Assembly (NCBI GenBank): GCA_963691705.1
Contig: OY829542.1
Location: 55,779,002 to 55,843,001 of the forward strand
Length of the DNA: 64,000 nucleotides
DNA from: Viola odorata
Taxonomy: Eukaryota > Streptophyta > Magnoliopsida > Malpighiales > Violaceae
Direction of reading: 5' to 3'
Both the position numbers and the translations under genes were made by a program. This document shows, one piece after another, positions 10,095-21,530 of this stretch. The notes beneath the pieces are model-generated. The model saw only the letters and a program-made list of their open reading frames with translations, did no database searches and was not told the origin of the DNA. Within the stretch, counting starts at the first letter, position 1, and each line of letters opens with the position of its first letter.

Positions 10095-10510
10095 ACAACA
10101 CAACGGCTAGATCTACTCTCCCGGTCCCTATGGAAAGGAAAAATAATTTCAAATTCTTCCTTTCGTGAACGGAGGATTAGGAAAATACTATTGACTACAA
10201 CTTCTTCAAACCTCTGGGAAAAGTATGAAAAAAAGGCTCGAATGTATGATCCCTTTGTCGCCCCTTTTATTTCGGGGCGATCTCGTAGTTCTTGATCTAT
10301 GAATATACGTTGTTAGGTGTTCTTTTTTTTTCTCATTGAGACCGAAGCTGAACATGGAATCAAGATATAATCGTCCATACACTGATAAAAGATAAATGAC
10401 TTTTCGATAAAAAAAAGTCATGTTGATCTGCACAAACCGCCTGAATCTCACAAATAAATAGAAAATTAGATCTACATTAGTTTTCACCCCAACATTCCTA
10501 AGCACGCCAC
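10095..10510. other. Decayed insertion of plastid DNA (rRNA operon spacer type)
   Basis: The stretch GGCTCGAATGTATGA near 10233, then CGCCCCTTTTATTTCGGGGCGATCTCGTAGTTCTTG and CGTTGTTAGGTGTTC, then GTCCATACACTGATAA near 10372 and ATAGAAAATTAGATCTACATTAG near 10460, follows in order what I remember of the chloroplast spacer next to the trnI-GAU gene in the inverted repeat. Differences are mostly G to A and C to T, as expected for old plastid DNA in the nucleus. The open frame on the minus strand here is a chance frame. The limits are approximate and the match is from memory. Confidence 0.6.
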
Positions 10511-11978
10511 TAATATAAATCTCTACTATTGAGTTCTTGATACTCATAGATACGAAAATATACTGTTCTGAGTCTTCGCACATTGATTCAATAGGATAAT
10601 ATAAAAATATTTTATATATATATATATATAATTTAGATATTAAAAAGTTGAAAAATAATTTTAAAAAGTTTCTTAGATCAAAATTCAATCACTTGATTCG
10701 ACCCATAGTTTTTTTTTTTTCTCTCTCAACCGCTTCTCTACCAAAAACATCGGATTAAACGGGTTTGAGATCCGAGTAATCAATTTACCGTTCAAACCCA
10801 TCTATAATTTTTTTTTATTTTTTTTTATAATTTTGGTGCTTGATTCCAATTCTCGTCTCGTCTGATAGTATTTGTTTAGAGACATCAGCAATCGCAATTA
10901 CTGACAAATGATTCCTTTCTGGCTTTCTCGTATCTTCCGGAAACATCACACGCCTTTTCAATAAATACCAAGATCGGTTACGAATTAGAAAAACACTACA
11001 GGCCAAGTGCCAACTTTTATATGACTTGTCTTGTCACCCATGTGTATTCCACATCTTCTTTTTATAAAACTAAAATTAGATTTCGAACATAGTGTTAATT
11101 TTGAAAAATCTGAACTCGGATGGCTTTGGGAAGAACTAGGGAAATGCGTCAGGTCTTCGGGGAAGCACTGGTCGGAACACCTCTCTTTGTTGCTAATTAA
11201 AATCAAGCTTCTAAGTTCTAATAAGGAGTGAGAATTAATATAAGTGTTGAGTGGAGAATATGACTTAGCTTTTGTGTGAGCAAGATTTGATTCCTATTTA
11301 TACATGTGATCTATTTAAAAAGGAAATGAAATCATTTAATGATGATCATATCCCTTAATTGTATCAATTATGTACTCAATTAGGATTTGAAATGTGTCAA
11401 TAAGGGATTGATTAGCTTATTCTCTCAATTAGTGATATCAAATTCATTTTTTTACCAAAGTTGGGGATATTGCCTATATCCCTGTGATGGCTTGCTGTGC
11501 TGAGCCTTTAGGCCCAGTCCGTTTGGTCCATGTTGCTGCCTTACCTCATCTTGGATTTGCTCGAGGTGAGGGCTCAGAGTTTGCTTTTGTGCACTTCGGC
11601 CCATTATGGCTTAATCCATAACAATTAGTAAATTATAAACTCGTTAACCATAAGAAATGTTGTGCTAACTGCTAAGTAAGCAACACTTAATTCAAGTCAT
11701 AGGCTCGATTGTGAAAAATGAAAAAAAAATCATATCAAAAGAGAATCACTCTTTTAAAGCTGATAATATTAAAACGAAAATATTTTTTTTGCCACGATAT
11801 GATAAAGAGAGAGAGGAAAAAAGTGGTGTGGTAAGTGCTATCATCTAAAGTAAAAAATTAATGTTACAATGGGTCTTATTGGGCCGATCCACGACCCGGC
11901 CCAATTTTCACACTACCACTTTCATGTAGGAGTCCGAGTAGAACAGGTATACACCCTCCTCCCTAACCTAACTAATAA
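10511..11978. other. Intergenic DNA with a possible solo LTR or old promoter
   Basis: No gene recognised. A strong minus-strand TATAAATAGG lies near 11296-11306. A block on the minus strand starting TGTTATGGATTAAGCC (near 11622) has the look of an LTR start, but I could not find its other end. Overall AT-rich, with a short hairpin-forming stretch near 10760-10800. Confidence 0.3.
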
Positions 11979-11991
11979 TTTTGGCGCAAAA
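11979..11991. promoter_or_regulatory. Palindromic E2F-type site upstream of the CCS52A-like gene
   Basis: TTTTGGCGCAAAA contains the E2F consensus TTTSSCGC on the plus strand and a near-match (TTTTGCGCC) on the minus strand. It lies 198 bp before the start codon of the FIZZY-RELATED gene. In Arabidopsis an atypical E2F (DEL1/E2Fe) is known to repress CCS52A2 through an E2F site, so the position fits. Confidence 0.65.
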
Positions 11992-12188
11992 AACAAAAAT
12001 CTACCGAATCGGTTAGTACGAAGTCACTATTACTTCCCGGGAAAAAAATAAAAATAAAATAATGATATAAAAATTAAAAAAATAAAATAAAATAAAAATA
12101 AAAATAAAAATAATAATTTAATAATAATTGAGTTAACAACCTTACTTAAGAATCACAGCTTCCTGTTCTTCCTCCCCATCTACCTCCC

Positions 12189-15100
12189 ATGGCAGATCCC
12201 ACGATTTCACCATCAACGCCCCATAATCTCAATGTCCCTCCCACAATGTCACGCCCCACTCTCACCCAACCTTTGCCGTCGCCGCCGTCTCCGCCACCGC
12301 CGTTGTCGGAGCATGTCAGCCGTATGATAAACTCTAATCATTACGTGTCACCGTCGAGGCCTATATACTCTGATAGGTTCATTCCGAGTAGATCCAGCTC
12401 CAATTTCGCGCTTTTCAACATCCCTCTCTCGTCGCCGCCCACGAATTCTCCATCGGCTGGCGGCGGAGGAGGAGGGAAAGAGGATGGGTTATCTAGCGCG
12501 TATGCTTCACTCCTTCGCTCGGCGCTTTTTGGGCCCGATACGCCGGATAATAAAAAGGAGGGTTTTGGAATGGTGAGAAGGAATATTTTCCGGTACAAGA
12601 CGGAGACTAGGCAGTCAATGCGTGCACTCTCTCCCTTTGGGTTTGACGATGTGGATCCTGGTGTTAGCCATAGTCCTGTTAAGGCTCCAAGAAAGGTCCC
12701 CAGATCACCATATAAGGTACATGGTTTGTTAGCTGAAAAGAGTGTGTCTTTGATGCTTAATCAGAGATGGGTATTTTGAAGATGTGTTTCAGATTTTGGT
12801 TCCATTACATTCCTTAAATTTTTCTTGGTTTAGGTATTGGATGCGCCGGCATTGCAAGACGATTTCTATTTAAATTTGGTGGATTGGTCATCGCAAAATG
12901 TGCTGGCCGTGGGGTTAGGAAATTGTGTGTATTTATGGAATGCTTGTAGTAGTAAGGTGAGTGAAAAAAAATTCTAAAATTTGTAATTGGTGGTTTCCTG
13001 AGGTTCTTCTGGGTTAATAGAGGAATTTTCCCGTTTTTGGTAAATGTAGGTAACAAAGTTGTGTGATTTGGGGATTGATGACATCGATAGCGTCTGTTCG
13101 GTCGGATGGGCACAACGCGGGACTCATCTTGCGGTCGGAACTAGCAATGGAAAAGTCCAGGTTCGTTTTGCCAGCCTTTTGTCTTTTTCCTCTGCATGTA
13201 TGCAACAGCTGTTGAATGTAGATGAGCTTAGATGAGAAACAGATCTTTACTTTGGAAAGTAACAGTTTTGGAGTCATAACATTGGTAGTGTGATAGTAGA
13301 ATAACCAAGAACAGTTTTATAATCAGGGATGTTGATTACAGTTAGCTGAGGACTAGCAACTTGATAGTGGACCTGTAGGAGACCATCTGTCTCATTGAAT
13401 TTGATTCGATCAGCCTTTTGGAGTATTCTGCAGGGCTTCTCTATATCCAGGCAGACAAAACCTATAAGGGTTTATGTCCTAAGTACCTAGTAGACATTGT
13501 TCTTGACATCACACTCAATAACACTAAGAATTTGGTATGATGTTGTATGGTAGCAGATTGTTGTCTTTTTGTATACTACAGTTAAAAGACTCATTTGACT
13601 TCTGTACTGAAAAAGAATAAGAAGGATTCAAAGGTTTGTAAATCCCAAACATGGTTTACTATCTTCCAACGTCAACACTATCAGGCCATTAGAATGTATG
13701 CTTTGATGAAGTTACCCGTAAGAAGAATCAAGCACCCTTGATCCTCTTTTAATTTAATGTTCGCATTATTCTTGAGTATTTTGGAATCTGAGTGAACCTC
13801 TTTTTGTAATTGGCTATCGTGACACTCCATATACCAATTGTAGAGTGCTCAATCTTGACATCCAATCAACCATGCACTGAAGGAAACTTGCTTGATCTTT
13901 ATGCTGTACTGGCAGGTTGATAATTAAAAATATTCTGTGAGCTAATCTTGGATTAGTGATTGTCTTGTGTTTGAACCTCTTCTTAGGGCAGTATAAGGAT
14001 TTCTTTGACACTTTAGGCACTTAATTGCTCAAACCGAATTCAATCCCAAAATATACTTTTTTCTTGAAACTTAAATCCTAATGTATTTCATTAAGAAGCT
14101 TTCCATTCAACACTTTCTGCATTTTGGGATGTTACAACTTTTCAGCCAACTTGGTTGTCTTTGTGGTTTCTTGGCAGTTTCATGGAAATAAGTTGTGTTC
14201 TAGTTTCCTCAGAATATCAAAGAATATATGTTATGTATATGCCTGTCAACTGTTAAAAGTTTATTTTCCCATGTTCCCGTTGATTTTAGCTATTTACTGT
14301 TCATTAATAGTTCTAAGCATCTTATGTGCAGATTTGGGACGCATCTCGCTGTAAGAGGATAAGAACCATGGAGGGCCACCGGTTACGTGTTGGTGCCTTG
14401 GCCTGGAACTCATCTTTGTTGTCCTCTGGCAGTCGTGACAAGAGTATTCTTCAAAGGGATATACGTGCCCAAGAAGACTCTGTTAGCAAACTTTCTGGAC
14501 ACAAGTCAGAGGTTGAACTCCTGTCTGTCTTTTTCAGCTTGGTTAAACTGTTGGGTTCATCAATTAGTTGTTCATTTATTCTTGAACGAAGCTTTGTCAA
14601 TTTTTGCTACTCACTATACCCTCTATACATACTAAATAGCATCCCGTTCATTTGACTTTTTTAATTATTGTCATACTAATGTTTGGTCTGATTGTTATTT
14701 AGGTTTGTGGACTGAAGTGGTCTTATGATAATCGCGAGTTGGCATCTGGAGGGAATGATAATCGAGTGCGTATGGGATAACTTTTTTCATGTTGTTTATT
14801 AATCATGATCACTATTTTGATATGAGCAGAATTTATGTCTTAAAAGTTTTGAAACCTTATTTTTTGTCCCTCCCTGTGCAGCTTTTTGTTTGGAATCAAC
14901 ATTCAACTCAACCAGTGCTAAAATACTGTGAACATACAGCAGCTGTAAAAGCAATTGCCTGGTCACCTCATCTTCACGGGCTTCTTGCATCTGGAGGTGG
15001 AACAGCTGATCGTTGTATACGATTCTGGAATACAACCACAAACTCACATCTCAGCTGCATGGATACTGGCAGTCAGGTGAAGTATTTATTGTTTTGTCAG

Positions 15101-16071
15101 ACACTTTAACTGTTGAAACTTTTTTCCTGTAACCCCATCAAGCTGCTCTTTATGGATTTGTGAGCATGAAAGTTGTAAAAACTTTTGAGAGATCTTCCAA
15201 AGGTGCACTTAATTATTTATACATGGAAATGTTCGGGGCTTCTAGGAAACCCAAGAGAGGGAGGGAAATAAAAACATCTGTTTAAAGATGGATACATAAT
15301 GAAAACAGGAAAACATCATTCTTTCTCCCCTTTGATATACTAATTTAAACTCTTGCCTACTTCAGGTCTGCAATCTTGTCTGGTCAAAGAATGTCAATGA
15401 ACTGGTCAGTACACATGGGTACTCCCAAAACCAGATAATAGTATGGAGATACCCTGCAATGTCCAAGGTATGTCAGTCAGTGGGTTTGTCATGATACAAC
15501 TTCGATTATCATCTGTTTTGGGCTAAACTCTAAAGTTCTTTTACAATTGCAGTTGGCAACGCTTACCGGTCACACATATAGAGTTCTTTATCTCGCCATC
15601 TCACCTGATGGCCAGGTACACTTCAGCCTCTTTTTCTGAATATCATGCTTCCTGTAGTCTTCTTGCGAATATGCTGCTTTACTGCTGAGCGAAATAGTTC
15701 TCACAGCTTTTGTCATTGTTTCAGACAATCGTCACAGGAGCGGGCGACGAAACACTACGGTTTTGGAACGTGTTCCCAAGCCCCAAGTCTCAGGTAAACG
15801 TCACACTTGATTGTGGCAAGTCTTTACACTAAGATTTACATCCTAGTCCCATTGCAATTGAACATCTTACCAGGAGAAAGAAAAAGAAAAGGGGCAATAT
15901 ATGAAATTCTTGTTAATGAACAGAGCATAAAGTATATACCTCAAATGAAATGGTCACCTATAGTGTCAAATTTGCTTACTCTGGCCCCTCAGACTATTTA
16001 CTCTTGTATTATTGCAGAACACTGAGAGCGAAATCGGAGCATCATTTCTCGGGAGGACTACAATACGGTGA
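12189..16071 (+). CDS. FZR2: FIZZY-RELATED/CCS52A-type activator of the anaphase-promoting complex
   Basis: Ten exons: 12189-12716, 12834-12956, 13050-13160, 14332-14511, 14703-14765, 14882-15076, 15366-15467, 15553-15615, 15725-15793, 16018-16071; all introns GT-AG and phase 0, giving 495 aa, the usual family length. The protein recruits substrates such as mitotic cyclins to the APC/C ubiquitin ligase and drives the switch to endoreduplication. Seen: C-box DRFIPSR (62-68), cell-cycle switch motif [17 protein letters not shown] (134-150), about seven WD repeats forming the propeller (from about 180), the cyclin-binding RVL in HTYRVLYL, and the C-terminal IR dipeptide that docks on the APC/C. 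Motifs favour the A type (CCS52A) over the B type. The symbol is by family and synteny; FZR1 is nearly as likely. It converges with STAY-GREEN. Confidence 0.96.
13161..14331 (+). other. Long intron 3 of the FIZZY-RELATED gene
   Basis: 1,171 nt between exons 3 and 4. I see no coding frame or transposon ends in it. The other introns of this gene are much shorter (93-290 nt). Confidence 0.8.
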
Positions 16072-17103
16072 TTTGTCGCCATCAGAGCATGTGCTCTCTC
16101 AGCACAGAAGTTGGCATATCTGGAGCCTCACGTTATTGGCCGAGCATAGTCTTGCCAGATTGGTTTTCTCGAACCGATCCACATTTTCAACATTGGGAAA
16201 ACATGTTCAAGGCCACAAACCTACAAAAGGGAAACTAGCTGTTGACGCTGGCAAGACAGGTATGTAGCCCCAAGGGATGTCTACTGACCATGACTTTCGT
16301 ATTTTCATTTTGAGGTTCTCCTTATTTTTTCATTTTTATTTATTATTTATAGGTATAGATGGAAACCACCAAGTGGTTTAAACTAATACTATTATTTATT
16401 TTGTACATGTTACCCGACTGTAATTCCCCGGATTCGCTAGTTTTTGGTTTGTAGATATTATACACGATTATTTCCACATTGTTTTGTCCAAGAAATGATG
16501 AATTGACTGTTTTTCTTCTTCAACAAAGCTGAGTTGTGTCATGGTAGAAGAACTACAAGTTACGGGCGCGCAGGGAAAAGATGTCCAAATATCACACGTA
16601 AAAGAATACTTTCGTTACAAGCATGAATGGTCCAAACTTGTTTCCTAAACTAATACGTATTTGAGGCAGAAAGAAACTTAATTGCCCGCACGTAATAGCT
16701 ACTAGCAATACACTACAAATTCAAAATACATCAACATCAAAGTCCAGTGATCGTGAATAATCATGCCGTCACTTTCCCTAACAGCTGAGCTGATAGTTGG
16801 GTAAATCCATTTTCCACCACTGCCCCCTGTATTATGTTTTTGGGGTGTTTATGTAGTTCTTGTTTCAGTAGAACACACCCCTCGCTTCAAGAATATACAT
16901 GTATACATACGTGTGCGTGCCCCCAATAACCCTTGGATCTAGGGGCTTAGAAGTTCATATTTATTTACAAGCTATGCCTAATGCGTTTCTTTCTTTAAAT
17001 GAAGAATAAGCTAATACCTAATAAAGAACACACCATGTGAGCTAGAACCTATAAAGAACAACCACGTATGGATCCCTGCCAGGCAAGCAAGCAAGGCAAC
17101 TGT
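16072..17103. other. Spacer between two convergent genes
   Basis: Holds the 3' untranslated regions of the FIZZY-RELATED gene (from the left) and STAY-GREEN (from the right). I see no further gene. Confidence 0.7.
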
Positions 17104-18521
17104 TCAGAGCTGCTGCTGAGCCTCTTGATTAAAGTTTTGCGGGGTAGCTTGATTATGTTGAGTATCTAGGGGATGCAATTGTGACCATGGAATCAAACTG
17201 GCGGGTGGGAAGCAGCAGGTACAGTCCTCTTGGCATGGCTGGGGCAGGTTGCTGTTGCTTAGAGGGTCTGCTCGGTGCTCAATCTCATCGGACCCACCAG
17301 CCACGGTAGAAGATGATGAAGGTGCAGCAGCATCTTTTAATGGACCCCAACATTCTACCTTGTTGAATTCTGGAATGTTTGAGTGAAAGTAAACCCAAAC
17401 CAAAGACTCCTGCAATTCTGGATAGTTGTTGAACAATCCCCCATCACCATGGACAAATGCCTTCAAGACCTGCAAATTTTTAATACTAATTGAGTTGTTA
17501 TGACCATGGAAGAAATATAAAATGGATCGGTAACTAATAAAATGGGTTGAATCAGGACTAATTACCACAGGGAGTTCTTTGCGGAAGATGAAGTATCTGA
17601 ACCTACAACACCAATCCAAGAGGTAATGGCCTCCACTTATGTGGCAGTGAACATGGAGAGACATCTTACCCTTCACCTTCTTCCACTGTGCCACCACTTC
17701 ATCTCTATACACTTTGTTGGACCATCCCTGCAACTGCAAAAAAACCAGTATCCCAATTTTACATCTTCCCTTCAGATTCAGTAGCTAGTTAACTAGTACC
17801 GAGATTTTGATCAATCTTCAAACTAACTCCCTAATTCCCCTATTTTTCCCCCCCTCTACTACTCTTTCTGTAGAATAAACTACCAAATTTGAAATCTTGA
17901 CAACTCGACTTCAACCAAATGGGGTAAATACAATCATCACCTCAAGTTTGAATTTTGCACAGAAAGGCTGAGACTTTAATCAAATCTATTTTCTCTCTAA
18001 TTTCAAGATCCACAGCAAGAAATTCAATTCATAACATGTACAGGCATCAATTAAATGGAAAGAAAGAAGAAGCAAGGTTTACCTGAGAATTGTTTATGGT
18101 TTGTGAGATGGCCAAAGTAAGCTTGGAGGTAATATCACTATGAGTTAGTGTGTATGTCCTTGGCAACTTCCCTGGATGTTTCACCTCATCAACACCAAGA
18201 AACAACACTTTCAGCTTTGAAGCCTCAAAAATGGATGGCCCAAATAGCCTTGCCACCTGGATCATCATCAGCCAATCAATCAAACCCAACAAATTAAATT
18301 GCAATTTACAACCAAAAGACACCCAAAAAAAACCCAAAACAAATCAAAAAGCAGAAGAAAATTGAAATTGATGAGAAGGAGAAGAAACTTACAGGACTAC
18401 AAGAAAAGTTTAGATTTTTTCTCTTGGGTTTTCTTCTTGAGGGAAAGAGAGAGCTGTTCTGCTCAAAAAGAGAGGGTCTTGATTTTGAAGGGAGCAAAGC
18501 AGCCAGAGTAACTGTACCCAT
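17104..18521 (-). CDS. SGR1: STAY-GREEN / NON-YELLOWING, chlorophyll a magnesium dechelatase
   Basis: Four exons on the minus strand: 18393-18521, 18083-18256, 17566-17733, 17104-17469; all phase 0 and GT-AG, giving 278 aa. The enzyme removes magnesium from chlorophyll a to make pheophytin a, the first step of chlorophyll breakdown in senescing plastids; the family includes Mendel's green-cotyledon gene. Seen: a basic, Ser-rich N-terminus fitting a transit peptide (1-43), the conserved core VARLFGPSIFEASKLKVLFLG (from 44), HPGKLPRTYTLTHSD, LHVHCHISGGHYLLD, and FVHGDGGLFNNYPELQE. The C-terminal Cys-rich motif C-x3-C-x-CC-F-P-x5-P is complete, which separates it from SGR-LIKE proteins. Odd: WCCRFRY replaces the more usual small and hydrophobic residues after HYLLD. 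A partial second copy lies 5 kb upstream. Confidence 0.96.
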
Positions 18522-18562
18522 ATCTCTTCCGCTCCTCTTCTACCAAAGAGAAAGACAGACCC

Positions 18563-18572
18563 TTATATAATT
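18563..18572 (-). promoter_or_regulatory. TATA box of STAY-GREEN
   Basis: TTATATAAGG on the minus strand about 45 bp before the start codon, which implies a short 5' leader. The upstream stretch 18720-18790 (GCTTTTGCTTGATGGCTTT) is echoed upstream of the partial second copy. Confidence 0.45.
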
Positions 18573-18573
18573 T

Positions 18574-19627
18574 ATTGAACTATATTTCTGATTTACAGAC
18601 CTAACTGCAGCTCCAATCCTTTAGGAGGAAACCTAGAAATCCCAATTAGAAAGGGAATGTTGTTTGGAAGTAAAAGTATAGAGTTTGACAAAAAAGTTGA
18701 AAAATTGGGTATGAGATGTGTTTTGCTTTTGCTTTTGCTTGATGGCTTTAGTTGGCTTTGAATTGAAGCTATGATAATTGATAAGGGAAGCCAAAAATGA
18801 TCAAAAGGAAGGAGAGCAAAAAAAGCCAAAGAAAGAAGCAAGAAGTTGGTAGGTTTTAGGCGCTGTTTGAGTGGTGATGATGGAGACGGTGCGGTTTGTC
18901 GTATAACTTTGGAGTGGGAAGAAGTCCCTTTGTGAAGGTTGTGCCACGTTTTCCTCTACCTAAACCACATTCTACACGCCACCGTTCAACGCTTTATTAT
19001 TACTCCGTATATCATTTTTTGGGGTAAATTCAGTTTCACTCCTCAACTCTTGATAAGCGTCAAAATCCATCCCAAACTTTATAAAAAATGTTGATTTGTC
19101 TCCCTGAACTCTTGCTTAGTATCCCTTCTTGATAAAATAATAATAAAATAATACTTTCGTTACTTTCAATTAAAATAAATAAATAAGGGTCTTTTAAATC
19201 CATCCAGCTACCAACCCAATTTTTGTGAGATTAAATTTTGATTTTTCGAAAGTCAAGTTAAATTTTTTATGGCATTCAAAAATAAATTATTTGAAGGGGT
19301 GATAAAATGGAATTATTGTCCGTGAGAAAATCCATTGCATACTTTCACATTTTGTGAGTATTTTTATTTTGTACGAATTTGAAATTAAAGCATCCTAAAC
19401 AATGAATAATCATTTGATAATGAATATTATATTAATTGGTTGAAATGAAATTCTAAATATACAATTACAAATTTAAAGAGAGAAAAAAAGAAGTAAAAAA
19501 AAAATCTATGAGATCATGAAATTGCAAATATAACATCATATCACATTATATATAAAATAAATATGAATTTAAATAGTTTATTAATGCATTTTTAAAAATT
19601 ATAGTGTATCCCGGAATAAAAAGTAAC
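18574..19627. other. STAY-GREEN upstream region and AT-rich spacer
   Basis: The promoter side of STAY-GREEN, then AT-rich DNA. At 19025-19130 two similar phrases (CTCCTCAACTCTTGATAAG and CTCCCTGAACTCTTGCTTAG) recall a decayed MITE, but I cannot set ends. No gene seen. Confidence 0.5.
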
Positions 19628-20321
19628 AATTAATTGTGATTCAATTATTTTAGTTGTTCTCTTCGCTCTCTCATGGAGTAAAAATCATCAATTAGTTGCA
19701 ATTTAATTATTTCAGTTGTGCTCTTCGCTCTTTCACCCGTTGTTGCTCAAGTTGAACATTAGATAAATCAGTCGATTCATTAGATTGCGAATCACTAGAA
19801 TTTTCATACTTTCTTTTGAAAAACGAATCAATAGTTTTTATCTTAAGTGACATATTTAATCTACATAAAAATAATTATTACTAGATATCTATCAAAATAA
19901 AAAATAAGCACAGTACGAAATAAGAAAAAATTAAAATAAGGACGATGTAAAAGAAATTAAAGTAAGCAATGTAAAAGAAACTAAAGTAAACAAAAATTAA
20001 AAAAAGAAGACGAAGTAAAAGAAATGTACCCGTTTTTTTAGAAAAAGTAAAGAATTTGATAAAAATTGAGGTAGTAAAAGAAAGTGAAAAAGAGTTGTTA
20101 TACAGGATAGGTAAACTAAATAGTAGTTGAACTATAAATATATGAGTTCATGGGATTGAAAGAAAAAAATGTAATTAAAAAATAAATAAATAACATAAGC
20201 GGTATGCAGTTAAAGTAAAAACATAAGTAGACCATATAAACGGTATACAATATAAAAAGAAAAGAATCAGAAATTCTAGGGCGGCATGCGCCAACCCTGG
20301 CCCACCCCTACCTCCGCCCTT
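19628..20321 (-). mobile_element. Remnant of an autonomous-type hAT transposon (5' end with transposase start)
   Basis: On the minus strand the block begins CAAGGGCGGAGGTAGGGGTG (20302-20321), a typical terminal repeat of plant hAT elements of the zinc-finger MYM1-like type. About 470 bp further in, an ATG (19853-19851) opens a 48-aa frame starting MSLKIKTIDSFFKRK, the usual N-terminus of those transposases. It ends at a TAA (19707-19709). A roughly 60-bp segment is tandemly repeated at 19628-19740. The rest of the transposase and the second end are missing. Confidence 0.7.
19707..19853 (-). pseudogene. N-terminal fragment of a hAT transposase (TTF/MYM1-like type)
   Basis: A 48-aa frame starting MSLKIKTIDSFFKRK and ending in TAA. 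The KIKTIDSFFKRK block followed by a Ser/Asp/Glu-rich stretch is the common start of hAT proteins annotated as zinc finger MYM-type 1-like. No dimerisation domain or catalytic part follows. Too short for the standard frame cut-off, but the motif is specific. Confidence 0.6.
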
Positions 20322-20965
20322 GACTGCACTCAAATTCTAGTCGACAAAGTCGACAAACCCGAGCTTTTGCACCCTCAAATTCATCGGTTGATGGCGCAAG
20401 TATTTCTATTTTTTTTTTACTGTTTTTAGACCATCACAGCAGCGGGTGTTATGTTAAATTTAGGGTGTTATTCACTTTCTCTCACTGACACATCAGTTTA
20501 ACACCCAACAAAAAAGCATTTAACACTCACTTCTCACAGTAGGGTGTTATTCAGGGTGTTATTCACTTTCTCTCCCTTCCACATCATTTAATCATATACC
20601 TCACCATATTTTTCATTTCTTTTTCTTATTAAATTTATAATTACTATAATAATTACTTTTTATAATATACTCCCTCCGTCCATTTTTAATGGACGCGAAG
20701 GGAGTAAAAACCTTGTCCAAATTTAATGGACGTGATCTGGGCTAATAACCAATATATCCTCAAGGAGATGAGTGAAAGCTGAGTCGTAGGAGGGCAAAAT
20801 TGGAAGACCAAATAAATAAGGGAACACGGTTCTGCACAGATTCAAGAAATTCTCTCTCTCTCCTTCTCTAAAAATAAATCAAGCATCCAAGCAATTAAAT
20901 CCAAGCATCTGCAAAATTAAATCCAAGCATCCAAGCAATTAAATCCAAGGATCACCTCCCCCACC

Positions 20966-21059
20966 ACCGCCGCCGGCACCCTCCGTCTCTTCTTCCACCA
21001 CTGCATCCTCAACGGCTGCGACGCCTCCACCCTTCCCCTCCCCGGCGACGCCTTCGGGC
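20966..21059 (+). pseudogene. Captured fragment of a class III peroxidase gene
   Basis: Frame starting near 20966 reads AAGTLRLFFHHCILNGCDAS, closely matching the distal heme pocket of class III plant peroxidases (LRLFFHDCFVxGCDAS). The catalytic His of FFH is present, the following Asp is His here. Base composition is sharply GC-rich against AT-rich surroundings. Similarity fades after about 30 codons. The fragment is inside the Stowaway-like element, so it was probably picked up by the element. Confidence 0.65.
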
Positions 21060-21078
21060 TGTTCTTGTTTGATATTTT

Positions 21079-21530
21079 GGGGCTGTTCTTGTTTGATTTT
21101 CATGGCTGATTTCTGTTTAATTTTGGGGTTGTTCTTGGGTTAATTGTGTGGGTAATTTTGGGGCTGTTCTTGCTTGATTTTCATGGCTGATTTATGTTTA
21201 ATTTTGGGGTTGTTCTTGGGTTAATTGTGTGGGTAATTTTGGGGTTGTTCTTGCTTGATTTTCATGGCTGATTTCTGTTTAATTTTGGGGCTGTTCTTGG
21301 GTTAATTGTGTGGGTAATTTTGGGGCTGTTCTTGCTTGATTTTCATGGATGGTTTCTGTTTAATTTTCGGGCTGTTCTTGGGTTAATTGTGTGGGTAATT
21401 TTGGGGCTGTTCTTGCTTGATTTTCATGGCTGATTTCTGTTTAATTTTCGGGATGTTCTTGGGTTAATTGTGTGGGTAATTTTGGGGCTGTTTTTGCTTG
21501 ATTTTCATGGCTGGTTTATGTTTATTTGTG
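21079..21530. repeat. 81-bp tandem repeat, about six copies
   Basis: Units start at 21079, 21160, 21241, 21322, 21403 and 21484, each beginning GGGGYTGTTCTTG. Period is exactly 81 bp each time. Each unit looks like two related halves (GGGGCTGTTCTTGCTTG... and GGGGTTGTTCTTGGGTTA...). Stops in all frames argue against coding. Confidence 0.92.

Noticed and set aside
10206..10688. 160-aa minus-strand open frame
   Set aside because: It crosses the plastid-derived stretch and AT-rich flank, has no domain and no codon signature.
12341..12598. 85-aa frame on the minus strand
   Set aside because: It is the shadow of exon 1 of the FIZZY-RELATED gene.
15950..16267. 105-aa plus-strand frame
   Set aside because: Out of frame with the last exon of the FIZZY-RELATED gene and without features.
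21079..21530. CRISPR-like array
   Set aside because: Units are contiguous 81-bp tandem copies with no unique spacers, inside a plant transposon.
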